The notes below the pieces were generated by a model. That model was given only the letters and a program-made list of their open reading frames with translations, was not told where the DNA came from and did not search any database. Below, in pieces: positions 25,230-35,430 of a DNA stretch of 64,000 bases. Source of the DNA: Dryococelus australis (lineage: Eukaryota; Arthropoda; Insecta; Phasmatodea; Phasmatidae); NCBI GenBank assembly GCA_029891345.1, contig CM056998.1, positions 172,632,332-172,696,331 on the forward strand. Reading direction: 5' to 3'. A program made the position numbers and the translations under genes. How positions within the stretch are numbered: position 1 is the first letter of the stretch; every line of letters begins with the position of its first letter.

Positions 25230-25405
25230 GATGCGAGTAGGTATTCTGGTTGTACACTCTACGCGCTTATTGTTGTCTAGTTTCTGTTATTTTAACTTGG
25301 GTTAGGTTCACTTACATTAGTCTAAAAATTCACTTCGTCTAGGAAACTACAACCAATAAAACGCGTCGTGGGTACAACCAGAATACTCACATCGCATTCT
25401 GCGTA
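25230..25405. mobile_element. Small palindromic MITE-like element (~175 bp)
   Basis: Left arm GTAGGTATTCTGGTTGTACA and right arm GTACAACCAGAATACTCAC are inverted matches. The similarity extends ~45 bp inward to CGCG-TTATTG on each side. No coding capacity. Class undetermined because I cannot fix a target duplication. Confidence 0.6.
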
Positions 25406-25533
25406 TTCTGTAGTTGCCAAAAAGCGAAAAGCTCTATTGTTTCTACTATTGACCAAAGTGCAGTCGCCACAAAGCTTAGTTATTATTTTCAAATGTTCAC
25501 TGGCTTAAATAATTGCAGAGGACGCGTTGCGGA

Positions 25534-25720
25534 AGTGAGTGAGTGAGTGAAGATATTTGTGCGGCTCTTAACATCGAGCTCTTGAGAGCCGATGGGGATG
25601 AAGCGAGGTCAGTATGGAGCAGTGCCGGAATGAAAGAGTGGAGGAAACGGGAGATCCTTGAGAGAACCCACTGACCAGTGGCATAGTCCGGCACTATTGT
25701 CGCATGCGAAAATTCGCAAT
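25534..25720 (-). repeat. tRNA-derived SINE S1, truncated copy (body only)
   Basis: Matches the body of the SINE at 31,171-31,424 in reverse: GAGTGAAGATATTTG, CTTGAGAGCCGATGGGGATGA, GGAGATCCTTGAGAG and GTCCGGCACTA. The tRNA-like head expected on the right is missing, so the copy is truncated. It is followed directly by the 25,747 microsatellite. Confidence 0.85.
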
Positions 25721-25746
25721 GGGTGAATTCGGATGTTGGGGATATT

Positions 25747-25747
25747 A

Positions 25748-25844
<97 letters not shown>

Positions 25845-25880
25845 GTGTGTGTCTGTGTATATGTGTACACACACACACAA
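25747..25880 (+). repeat. (GT)n(AT)n(AC)n compound microsatellite
   Basis: A GT run, a long AT run (~70 bp), then ACACACATGTGTGTG and an AC run. The long Tyr/Ile and Cys/Val frames crossing it are artefacts of the repeat. Confidence 0.97.
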
Positions 25881-26020
25881 ATTAAAAGATCACTTGGCGT
25901 TCAAATGGAAAATCATTCGTCTGCAATTCCTGGCCAAAGAGGTTCGGTAAAAAAAAAAAACTTGCAGAAGTGGACAGGTCTCAGGGAACTTCTCTAAGGG
26001 TCGTATTAACAGTCGTGTAT

Positions 26021-26708
26021 AGGCTGTTCACGGTAAACTAAGCATATTTAAAAGCCACGCTCAACTTCTTCTTGTATACACGCTGTGCATTCTTATGCCA
26101 TATGTAAAATTAACGCTGAAATAGGCTTAATAATTGAATTTATGCGTCTGTCAAGTGAAACTGTGAAATTGTTAGAAAAGTTAATATTTTTTTATAATCT
26201 GCCGACTCTTACACTTATATAGGCCCTACCTAAAAAAAAAAAAAAACAATTAAAATTATATACATCACTTAAGTAGTTACTAATGTTTAGAGGCTATTCG
26301 GGGTAAAATGAGCAGTTTTGAAAGCCCTCTCATTTTGAATAATAATCAATAAATAATTTTTATCTTAGCCTTAGACGTCAACTTTAGAGTCCGGTGGACT
26401 ATACTTGATGTGTTTATTACTTACATGGTAATATTTATTTTAAAAGTTGGTTAAGGTATAGCAAATTTGTGAACGGAAAAAGTAACTATTGGGCCTCAAA
26501 AATACTCTCTTTAACATGAACAGCCAATAGACCTAGCTAACATTTTAAATTCTATGTTAATACATGGAACTACATTCCCTCCATTGTTACCAACTTTACT
26601 TGGTGCATTCCATTCAGTGCGCCCATCCTATGCAAGGGGGGGGGGGGGGGGAGCAGTGATTTTTTTTTCCATGGATTATTTCAAAAGTGCTCACTTTGAA
26701 CGGCCTCT
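26021..26708 (+). mobile_element. Miniature transposon M1, copy D, carrying a nested M2
   Basis: Left end AGGCTGTTCACGGTAAACTAAG, right end TCAAAAGTGCTCACTTTGAACGGCC. The left half (GCCATATGTAAAATTAACGCTG, CGTCTGTCAAGTGAAACTGTG) and right half (CATGGAACTACATTCCCTCC, GTTACCAACTTTACT) match the 44.6-kb copy. The middle is interrupted at 26,291-26,526 by a complete M2 element. A G-run of 17 at 26,634-26,650 lies where other copies read GGTAGGGGCAG. Confidence 0.85.
26291..26526 (+). mobile_element. Miniature transposon M2, copy 2, inserted into M1 copy D
   Basis: Starts AGGCTATTCGGGGTAAAATGAG and ends ACTCTCTTTAACATGAACAGCC. The interior matches 17,793-18,026 base for base over long stretches, e.g. 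TTAGACGTCAACTTTAGAG. It is inside M1 copy D, so at least this M2 is younger than that M1. Confidence 0.85.
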
Positions 26709-27935
26709 ATTAGCATTTGAGATCGGTTTTGAGAACATATTTGTTAGATAAACAGATCTTGAGATTAGTTTGGAGACTCTCGAAGAAGTAATTTTCAGCT
26801 GAGTGTGTTTTTACAAATTCGTGTCTTGAGACAAGTTTTCACGATACAATAGTCGCCTCCTGAGACTACTGCTTCTCAACAGTCACTGAAACTAGTATCA
26901 AATGGCATAAACATCTCGTTTCACGTAATCGATTTCCGCAGGTTACTTGAGATTCGAATTTGTGCACTGTTTTAGGTTATATTCAATATATTTGATTAGC
27001 GTTGAATACGAAAATAGATTTGCCTTGTAACGTAAACTTACATTTTTTTTTTTAGCGATAAATATGATAAGAACGGCAAAATATAACAAAATAACACATT
27101 TTACGACTGTTTTCAAAGTGCATTTGTAGCATTTTATTTTAAAATGTCACCTTGCATAGCAGTGATTAATTTTTTTTGGGCTGGAAGTCTAGTTAAAACA
27201 CTAATTCCATAGTTAATTCTAGTGCCGTTTATCCGACGTAAGTAATGTTTTTATAATATTGTTTACCGTTTCCAAAATATATTAACACCTAATGCTACCT
27301 AGCGATATATTTTAATCTACGTTTATTTTACAAACCAATTACATATTTAAAATTGTTTAATTCGATCTGTGAAGACTATTACGTCATAGTACGGTAATAT
27401 TCCATCCTAATCGTTGTTATAAAACATGCCAAACAGTAGGTACTATAAACGAAGTATTTTCTTACAGTGTCGAAATTTTGAACGTATGTAGTCTGTTTTT
27501 AGCTTTTAGATGTGGCTTTTTAGCATGTATGTGAATCACACATTGCTTCCAATTATGGATTTGTATTTTACAAGGAGAATTGTTAGTATTTTTTCAACAC
27601 CGAGTAATTTACAATTTTTCTGTAATGCGTTCCGGCACAAGAAACCAGAAAATTTATAACTAAACACAAGAAAAAGCCTAGCGTAACTGCAGACAAGTGC
27701 GCATCGGCAGCAAAAATCCCTAAATTTCTGCTCCGAAGGGCTGTTTGCGAAGCTATATGTAAACAAACGTATCCCACAATGCAATACTTATCATTTGATA
27801 AGAGAAACTTGAAACTAATTTCAGCTGACTATTAATTCGCACGGGTCTCAAAACAAGAAACTAATCTCAAGATGTTGTCACTTGATACGATCTCGAGATG
27901 ATATTTGAGAAACGATAATTAATACGGCCTTCAGA
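26702..27935. mobile_element. Long-inverted-repeat element (~1.23 kb)
   Basis: The left arm (26,702-26,805) and the reverse complement of the right arm (27,815-27,935) share GGCC-TATTA, TTTGAGATCG/CTCGAGATCG, TCTTGAGATTAGTTT and CAGCTGA in order. Arms are ~110 bp and diverged. Between them lies ~1 kb of AT-rich DNA with no transposase that I recognise. It directly abuts or overlaps the right end of M1 copy D, so its own left boundary is uncertain. Confidence 0.6.
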
Positions 27936-29480
27936 TACCACAGTAAGTAGAAGGCTTCTGTACAGCGCCGGAAGTACGGTAACTGATTTAACCCCGGACC
28001 ATTCTCTGCGTACGAAAAAATTTCGTTTGCGTGCAGACTTTAAACGCAGACGCTGGACAATCGTCCGGGAAGAATTTTGCTGGACACGGCGCGCTCAAAA
28101 CGCGAAATACAAGACGACAAGGAATCTTTCACAGATTGTTAATGTATGATCGGGGCTTACGTTGACACGCCTGCCTGATCACGCCTTTAGACAATGAGCC
28201 AGGAATTGCAACAACTTATTGCCGAAAGAGCCAGCGGCAGAAACTCCCCTTCAATGGCCAGTGACCGGGGATGACCTGCCGGACAGCGCGCTGGTATAGG
28301 CCAGTACAAGGCGGAGCATGAGTATTTCCTCATCCGGCCATCATCGAAGTAAGATCGCAGAAAGGGCATGTCCGATCGCCGCCAACCGATCTATTAGAAC
28401 AGCTGCCGGAACCATGTTTAAGGTGGGAACATTCCAGTTAGTTAATCATAGTAGTAGTGGGAGTAATCAGTCCTAATAATGTAATTTAAATTAATATCAT
28501 TTCACATAAGCTCCCTCGAGTGATTAATATTACCGTACTATGTTTTTTTTTTTCCTTCATTCAGAGTAGTGCTCTACCGTCTCATATTTTGTCACTCAGT
28601 AACGTCTCTAACCCTCTTCGTTGTATGGAGTTAACAAAGCGGCAACAAGACTGCAGTAGCCAGCCGGACACAAGGCTCGCTTCGAAGTGAAGTGAACCAG
28701 CCGCCCCGCACCTTACACAGACGTTTCAGTAAACAAGCGGCAAGGTGGTTTACAAACCCCGCACAGGGTCAGCAGAGGGGGGGACCCCCCCCCCCTTTCT
28801 AGCCAACTCCCTCTCAGACATCGAGCCATCACTCGAGGTCGCTGCCGCCCGACGGTGTCGGGGCGCACGACTGCAGAGGGCTGCGACCCAGGTGAAGGAG
28901 TCCAGTGGAGACTACACGACTACCGCCTTCCACGCGCACAGGGCTAGAGGAGCTCTACTAGTATCACCATTGTCGAACAGTGGTAAGACGACGTATACGC
29001 TTCGGTGCAGGTCTAGGCAGCGAGCATCCGTAACATAACTTAAAGTCACTAGCGCTGATATTGGCTATAAAATAAAGCTAGGCACACGATTGAGGCATTC
29101 AGTAATTGTCAATAGAAAATATAGAGAATTATACAGAGTTTTGTATTGTAATATTGTAAAGGTAATTCTTACCACAAATCATTGTATATTTGGAATTAAA
29201 TAAATTGTGCAGTTCTTTATAACCATCTGTGTCGCCTACCTTAATTAACAGTCTGAGCTATTGCCACCCCACCTAACTGCACCTCGAGTCATATAGAGTT
29301 TTGTATACTAGTAGTTATGCATTGAATAGGAGTAAAAGAGTAGACTCAAAGTGGCAGCATTACAGAAGGCTTGTGCAGCCAATAAGGGAGTGCCATAAAG
29401 TTTGTGTTCTTCACACGTACACTGAGAAAAAAAGGACTGTTACACCCAAACAAGATACTTGTTTCTGTGTGAGTAAACAT
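27936..29480. other. No gene recognised; GC-richer patch with possible retroelement features
   Basis: 28,000-28,400 and 28,620-29,040 are GC-richer and contain the C/G run at ~28,779-28,797. CTATAAAATAAAG at ~29,063 and AATTAAATAAATTG at ~29,192 resemble promoter and poly(A) elements of an LTR, but I cannot define ends. The open frame at 28,745-29,038 has no motif. Confidence 0.35.
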
Positions 29481-29499
29481 CTCTCTTGAAGAACAACAA

Positions 29500-30490
29500 A
29501 ATTTATTTTGATCGTCTAAGAAAATACACGCTTGAATAAACTAAACTTTTGTTTAGTCCCAAAAAATTTGACTGCAGAAAAAACTGTTTAGTTGAACCAA
29601 CTCTATACGTTTGCTTGACTATTTATTCGATCGCCTTCGCTGGAAAAGACAGCTCGAGAGTTTGTTTGTAATTTATGTGACAATTAGGATAGCAACCGTA
29701 TTTGTAATAGGCTGTTCCCGGTTTACTGAGCACTTTGGAAGATAACCAATGGAAAATAACACTGCCCCTGTCTGCATGTATACTTTAACGGACACACTGA
29801 ATGACATGCGCCAAGTAAAGTTGGTAACGACGCTAGGAAAGTAGTTCTATTTCTTCACTCTGAATTAGAAGTATTTCGTAAACATATCTGAATAGTAAAA
29901 TTATTAATTTTTCCCTTTGATTTTTAATGCATATAATGGGTAAGAATCATCAAAATTGTAATATATTTACTTTTATAAAAATTTCACATGTTTACTTGAT
30001 CGATGCATGGATAAAGTGATCAGACCCATGGTAATGGTAGTTTTACATATAGTGGAAGGATACACAATGTACAGTCAAGTAGATCTTAAGCCGGGTTAAC
30101 AAATGTTCTCAGTTTGCCGTGAACAGCCTATAGAGCATTTATTGATGCTCAATAATTGCGTAAAAGTCCCAATAAAACAAGTTCAACAAGATGCTATAAA
30201 GAAAATGTATAAAACTTGAAATAATTATTCACTTATGTTGTCAATTATTTGAAAAGTATGTATATAAAAACATTATTACTGCTCCAGCAGTTTAGTTGAG
30301 GTTGCTATAACGCAGAGCTTGGGCGCTAATGAACAAAGTTCGAAACTCTGTCGTTTCCGAAATTTTTTATAATTACAGAACATGTTTGATGCACTCAGGT
30401 CCAAACAGATCTTTAGTTGCACAAACCAAATCTTAAAGTTTTTCTCAACCAAATTAGAGCAACAAACTATTTCAGCTTCAACAATGAAGT
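29500..30490 (+). repeat. Palindromic-word / tRNA-like element, copy 1 (split by M1 copy E)
   Basis: Left part (29,500-29,645) holds repeated TTTAGTT/AACTAAA-type words such as TTTAGTTGAACCAAC. After the nested M1 copy come a tRNA-like stretch at ~30,290-30,370 on the plus strand (AGTTGAGGTTGC, AAAGTTCGAAACTCTG) and a second array of ACCAAAT/CAACCAAAT words (30,395-30,480). The same layout occurs at 53,940, 56,816 and, with another word, 38,623. The class is not one I know by name. Confidence 0.5.
29709..30129 (-). mobile_element. Miniature transposon M1, copy E (complete, minus orientation)
   Basis: 421 bp. Left end AGGCTGTTCCCGGTTTACTGAG, right end CTCAGTTTGCCGTGAACAGCCT; flanked by TA on the left and TA on the right, consistent with a TA target duplication. 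The interior is the reverse complement of the standard orientation (GTAAAGTTGGTAACGACG). This is the best-delimited M1 copy. Confidence 0.9.
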
Positions 30491-30827
30491 ATTTAATTGG
30501 CTTATAGAAAAAATTAAAATGATTATGTCAAAATTACTTTTTTTTTAAATTCGGAAAAACCTTTTCCTCAGTGAACCGTTTCTGTCCTACAGGTAATTTA
30601 ATGTACTACCTCTTGCTAGACATACTGAAAAATCGCAAACATTTTTGGAGCCAACATATCTGCGATAACACCATAGCAAGTTTATCATTTTATGTTCAGA
30701 TGATGAATTGTTCGACTCGGGTAAGTTATTTATTGACCAAATACGAACGTTTGGCTTTAGCGTATCAGATTCCTCACTGGTCCAATGAAGTGGTTAGTAG
30801 CGTCATCAAAGTATGACAGACAGTTAC

Positions 30828-31060
30828 AGCCTGTTCACAGTAAAGCGAGCACTTTTGAAACCACAGTTACTTTTCCCTTTCAGCCATTTTTTATCCTTTA
30901 ACCACCTTTTAAAAAAAATAATCCCGTATAAGTAATAAACACAGTTTGTATATTCCACCGCACTCGGAAGTTAACGTCTAAGGTTCAAATAAATTATATT
31001 TATTAACTATTATTCCAAAGGAAAGGTACTCAAAAGTGATCAATTTACCGCGAATAGCCT
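30828..31060 (-). mobile_element. Miniature transposon M2, copy 3
   Basis: 233 bp, the reverse complement of the 17.8- and 26.3-kb copies. Starts AGCCTGTTCACAGTAAAGCGAG and ends CGCGAATAGCCT then ATA. The interior contains the inverted landmarks ACCGCACTCGGAAGTTAACGT and ACTATTATTCCAAAGG. Confidence 0.85.
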
Positions 31061-31170
31061 ATACATAAGAAAACCGTCGGACGTGTGTACAGTACATTAT
31101 ATCCTAGGAAAAAAAATTAAATTTCCTATGATAAGCCACAGTCTCCATTCACAGGCCGTCGTTGCAGTTA

Positions 31171-31424
31171 GGGGCCACGGTGGCTGAGTGGTTAGCCTGC
31201 TCGCCTCCCACAAAGGCGATCCTGGTTCAATCCCCGCTCGGGTCACTCCGGATTTTCGCATGAGGGAATCGTACCGGACGATGCCGTTGGTCGGCGGGTT
31301 TTCTCGGGGATCTCCCGTTTCCCCCACCCTTTCATCCCGGTGCTGCGCCATTCTCACCACAATCACCCTCATCGGCTCTCAAGACTTCGATGTTAAGAGC
31401 CGTCCAAATTTCTTCGCTCACTTT
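31171..31424 (+). repeat. tRNA-derived SINE S1, full-length copy, plus orientation
   Basis: The head reads GGGGCCACGGTGGCTGAGTGG with TTAGC directly after (A box), and CCTGGTTCAATCCCCGCTCG follows ~35 bases later (B box): a tRNA-like polymerase III promoter. The body has TTTTCGCATGAGGGAATCGTAC, TCTCGGGGATCTCCCG and TCGGCTCTCAAGACTTCGATG. Similar bodies recur at 25.5, 31.5, 45.3 and 52.5 kb. This is the only plus-strand copy with an intact head. Confidence 0.95.
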
Positions 31425-31510
31425 GTTGCAGTTGCCATACTGCCAGACATGGATGCGAGGCGGGTTATTTCCTCACGCAAGCTCTGAAGTCGAGTTCCGA
31501 GTTGAACTGA

Positions 31511-31760
31511 GTGGAGTTGGCAGATTTGGGCGGCTTTAATATCGAGGTTTTGAGAGACGACGAAAGTGAAATGAGGCGAGAATGGAGCCGCGTTGGAATG
31601 GAAGGGTAGGGGAAACGTCAGCACCCCCAGAAAACCAGCCGACCACCGGTATCGCTCGGCACTATATCCGCCTGCGAAAACCCGCGAGTCACCCGGCGGG
31701 GATCGAACCCGGTTCGGCGTGGTAGAAGACAAGCAGTATCACCATTCAGCCACAGAGGTC
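31511..31760 (-). repeat. tRNA-derived SINE S1, full-length copy, minus orientation
   Basis: Body words are in reverse order (TCGAGGTTTTGAGAG, GGGGAAACGTCAGCAC, TCGGCACTATATCCG), followed by GGGGATCGAACCCGGTTCG (B box, reverse) and TTCAGCCACAGAGG (A box region, reverse). It lies only ~86 bp from the plus-strand copy, making a large inverted repeat. Confidence 0.93.
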
Positions 31761-32238
31761 CTATCATACTCCGAGTACTGTGACGTAATAAGGAGATGTC
31801 TTAGACATAAATTATACAAAAATAATGAAAATACCTATAGATTTCTTCTTTTTGTTTAATTTTATTTAGTAATAAAATCAGACTTTAGGTTACAAAATAT
31901 ACTAAGCGACGTCGTCGTATGAAACAATGTATAAGATGGCATCAAAAACATTTCAGACTAGCTCTGTTTAGAAGGAAATGCTTTACTATCTACGTATACA
32001 CTCTGTCGCCTTTAAAATAGTTCCCTTGCACAGCAATACAGAGCGTCCAGTGATCTTGCCGCTGTTGGAATGTTTCCTGGAAGTATTCTTCTAGGAGCGT
32101 GTCAAGCACATATGCGATTCAAGCTGGAACTTGGCAATGGTGAGGCAGGACCGCAGCTCATCGTCTTTCTCGACATCCGTGGTACTGCATCAAGAATTGA
32201 TGCCCAAGGTCAAAACCCTCAATAGTGCATTATACTGC
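31761..32238. other. No gene recognised
   Basis: AT-rich to mixed sequence. The short frame at 32,131-32,355 runs into the next foldback arm and has no motif. Confidence 0.45.
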
Positions 32239-32647
32239 CAAGGTTTAACGGCCCTGCCGGGAGCCGCGATCTTCAAATGGCGAATCAACTTTAAACGAAT
32301 TTCCTTCTCATTGCGCCAATTTTTTATATACTCTATCAAACAAAGAAAATACTGACGCGACACTCCCTGAGAATAAAGTTATCTAAAATGATGTCAGAAA
32401 AAAGTATCTATTCAACTTGTTTTCGTTACGTATAAATTTCAATGATGCGCTTTAGAAAAAAATATTGGATTAAACTATCGGAAACTATCGGCAACTATCG
32501 GCATTCCATGACGAATTTCACCTAGTATACTTTTTGTTTGAAATTGTTTTATTTAAAATTGACGCGATGAGAAGGAATTTCGTTTAATATCTGTTTTCCA
32601 TATGAAGCTCGTGTCTGCTAGCTTGGCAGGCAGGGCCGTTAAAGTTT
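32239..32647. mobile_element. Foldback element with ~110-bp inverted arms
   Basis: Left arm 32,239-32,350 (GTTTAACGGCCCTGCC; TTTCCTTCTCATTGCGCC; ATCAAACAAAGAAAATACT) is matched by the reverse complement of 32,515-32,647 (ACTTTAACGGCCCTGCC; ATTCCTTCTCATCGCGTC; TTCAAACAAAAAGTATACT). The ~165-bp loop includes a triple ACTATCGG word at ~32,475-32,502. Non-coding. The right arm is cut or abutted by the next MITE. Confidence 0.75.
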
Positions 32648-33334
32648 AAGCCCTTGTCACACTGTCAAATTTTTCCGTCAAACTGCTTCCAATAAATTTG
32701 GTCAAATAAAGTTGGACACTTATGACGTCATCGAAACGTCAGCGCCGCCATATTTGTCTGAGAAAGTTGGATGGCTTAAGTTTCCATCAAAGATTTGAAA
32801 ATTGGAACGGTTCTAAATTTATTTAATGTTTGACTGTCTCAGCCAAGCAGAATCATGCACGACAAAAATTGACGTCAAGAAACTTATGATAAAGAACAGT
32901 TGCTGGAAACGAAGTAAGTTATGAACATAATTAATTTCTGTAGAAACTGTCTGGGCATGAATGCTATTTTAAGTGAATATTGCACATAATATTACGAACT
33001 CAAATGCATTAATTTCATTGTGCAGAAAACATATCTTATAGAAAAATTTTAATTTAGTAAAGAAACGAAAATTAATTATAATATTACTTATATTCTTCCT
33101 GTATGGACCGCTTGGAAAAACAAAATCAATATCTCACTATGAAAATAATTTTTAAATATTATTTCAAATTAGATTCTCCCAATAAAAAATTTTGACAGTG
33201 TGGCACATTTTCAAACACATTCAATATTAATAGATAAAATTTGTTGGAAGGAAAAATCTTAAGGCTGTATTTTATCCTCAAATTATATTGTCAAATAGAG
33301 TTGAAGGTAAATATTCGATAGAGTGACAGGGGCT
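32648..33334. mobile_element. Harbinger-like MITE with TTA target duplication
   Basis: 687 bp. Left end AGCCCTTGTCACACTGTC, right end GAGTGACAGGGGCT, forming an imperfect inverted repeat (AGCCCYTGTCAC). Immediately outside, TTA stands at 32,645-32,647 and again at 33,335-33,337. Three-base TWA duplications are the rule for the PIF/Harbinger superfamily; the assignment rests on that and on the G/C-ended inverted repeat. No transposase frame is present. Confidence 0.75.
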
Positions 33335-33657
33335 TTATGAAGGAGGACATTCGGCAAAATCTTCCGGATTTGGGGCGCGCGAGAGACAGGAAGCTCTAAA
33401 ATCGGAAATAGTTAAAACTCCTCCAAACCAGCAAATTCAACTGCAGATCTGCTTAAACTGTTTCCCTTTAAAAAGTAACATTTTAGTTGCTGGTGCCCAC
33501 GAATAATTAAAAAGTGATTTCTGTTGATTCCTAGTGAATTGTACTCGCATGGCAGTTAAACCCCATTGCGCTCCACTGAATCAGCCAGTACGTAGCAATT
33601 CATAGGTTGGAGATTCAGTAAAGTAATTCTACTGATTGCAAAGTCGGATTTAGAGTG

Positions 33658-33975
33658 TACGATGACAACGCACCATGTATCCGAGCTCTCCTCCTACGCG
33701 AGTTTCTCGCTGGGAACAACACGCCCTAACTTCCTCACACATCCTACTTACGAGATGTGGCTCTTGCGGACTCCGTCCTCTTCCCGAAGACGTAGATCCA
33801 GCTCAAAGCTCGCCCTTTTGACACCACTGCGGAGAAATCGCGCGAATCGCAGTAGGAGATTGACCCGTTTCTTGATGAAGTCTCCCAGAACAGATTCCAG
33901 AGGTGGCAGCAACACTGGAAGCGATATATTGCTGTGAGAGGGAAATACCCTGAAGGCGATAGTGTGAAAACGTAA
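33658..33975 (+). pseudogene. Mariner-type transposase C-terminal fragment
   Basis: Frame from 33,658 to the stop at 33,973. It opens with the DDNAP motif (mariner transposases typically have HxDNAP; the second catalytic Asp is kept), then RALLLREFLAGNNTP, a stop, and LPHTSYLRDVALADSVLFP, which matches the family's HPPYSPDLAPCD-xx-LFP segment with the third catalytic Asp region. KT-stop-IQLKARPFDT and FQRWQQHWKRYIAVRGKYPEGD form the usual tail. In-frame stops at ~33,733, ~33,796 and ~33,853 and loss of the N-terminal DNA-binding and first-Asp regions make it a pseudogene. It is truncated at the left and has no visible terminal repeats. Confidence 0.85.
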
Positions 33976-34059
33976 ATAAACAAACAACTTTTCGGATAAT
34001 AAAGCTATTCTCGAAACGTTTTGATACTATTTCGTATAAATAAAATAGCTTTCTGCCCA

Positions 34060-35430
34060 TGGCTTCGCCCGTGTTCACTACAACTTTTTACCTTCTTCAG
34101 GAATGAATTTAAAAAATCCTGAAATTGGTTTTTAAGTGTTTATATTTCCAACCTTTGGAAACATCAGCATAATAACATATTTTCTGGTTATCGATATTTT
34201 GAAGAATTCTTTAGAACACAATATAACCCTTTTCGTCTTCTTAATGCTGTGACCCCGCTTCAGCTGACAGGTCACTCATTCAAGTATTAAGGAGAAGGCG
34301 TAGTCAGTAAGGCAAGAGCGCTTATAACAAACACTACTGTTTATTGGAACCATATATAGTACAGCAAAGGCAATAGAATAGCGTTGCATTACATTGAAGA
34401 ATCTACATTAATGCTTGATTATCCAAAGACTTAATCCAATTCCAAATACAGATCTTGCCTTAGGAAAAATAGTTATATCATAGTATCGTTCGCCTTCACC
34501 TCGCGATACTTGGACGCCCTAACGGGAGAGATAATTACCCACTAATACGGAGACGACAGCGTGCTGGCTCGTCTCGACGGCAGCTCTCCCCTGGCGTCTA
34601 ACGCAGACCGCTAGCCTGGCAGTCCTCTCGGCGAAGATCTCTCGGGCTGCCCTTCGGCGTCGGCTGGATCAAAATGGCCACGAGCCTCCAGCGCTCGCGT
34701 TATTTATACTGCACGGCCCAGACTTGTTTAGTATACCGAACCCATGCTGTTGTCACAACTACGATCGCCATAGCCGACTTCCTAACCACAGTAAGCTCAG
34801 CCTGGCAACCATTATGCTGGTGATGCTCACAGCATTATGATTCCATAAAAAAACACACTGAAATAAATGTTCATGTATTCGTATAGTTTGCATTTTTAAA
34901 AAGAGCATAACAGTATCTTATGGGATTATAACGTCATTAAGGAGATTCCGAAAATTCATTTTCCTCATTTCCTCTCTCTTAAGTGTTAAATTAAAAAACA
35001 TACCCTGAAACTTCTTCCACTGATTTCTGTAGATGACCTCTAGAAACGAAGAGCATAACGATACATCATCGGGTTAGTGGGTTATTGCGGAGTTACATGA
35101 CATTTGACCTCTTTTCATCATCTTATGGGATGAATTCAAAATAAATGTAAGTGGTTTTTAGGTATTTCGAAACGATACCTTCTGATGACAATATGTCAAT
35201 GACATCTCATTGAGTTAATGAGTTGTTGAGGAGTCCTCTGAAACACAGTTTAACTATATTCCTCCTCTTAGGAGTCTTATTCCAGAAAATATTCTGATTG
35301 GTCTGTAAGTATTTATACAAGCTACCTTTTGAAGTTAAGCTTACAACGATATTTAATCGGATTAATGAGCTCTTGAAGCGTTCCGGAAAACTCATTTTAC
35401 ACTTTTTCACCCACTTAGTGGTTGAGGGTG
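34060..35430. repeat. Degenerate tandem array (~140-bp units) interrupted by a solo LTR
   Basis: Repeating words appear in order: TTAGTGGGTTATTGCGGAG / TTAATGAGTTGTTGAGGAG / TTAATGAGCTCTTGAAGCG at ~35,074, ~35,215 and ~35,363, each followed by CTTTTCATCATCTTATGGGA or CCTCCTCTTAGGAGTCTTAT-type runs. The spacing is 140-150 bp. An opening CCCATGGCTTCGCCCGTG lies at ~34,056. Non-coding. The family resembles the degenerate GCTTCGCCCG repeats scattered in insect genomes, whose origin I cannot name. Confidence 0.6.
34245..34834 (-). mobile_element. Solo LTR of an LTR retrotransposon, minus orientation
   Basis: 590 bp with TGCTGTGA at the left and TCACAGCA at the right: TG...CA ends inside an 8-bp inverted repeat, the standard LTR signature. 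On the minus strand there is a TATAAATA box at ~34,701-34,708 and, downstream, CCAATAAACAG as poly(A) signal at ~34,337-34,347, i.e. a U3-R-U5 order. Flanking bases are TTAA and TTAT, a near-match 4-bp duplication. There is no internal retroviral-like region on either side, so it is a recombination product. Gypsy or BEL/Pao cannot be decided. Confidence 0.75.

Noticed and set aside
25497-25880. Long Tyr/Ile- and Cys/Val-rich open frames on both strands
   Set aside because: They translate the AT and GT microsatellite. Open reading is a property of the dinucleotide repeat, not a gene.
28413-29275. Possible second solo LTR
   Set aside because: TATA-like and AATAAA-like elements are present, but I could not find TG...CA ends with a matching target duplication.
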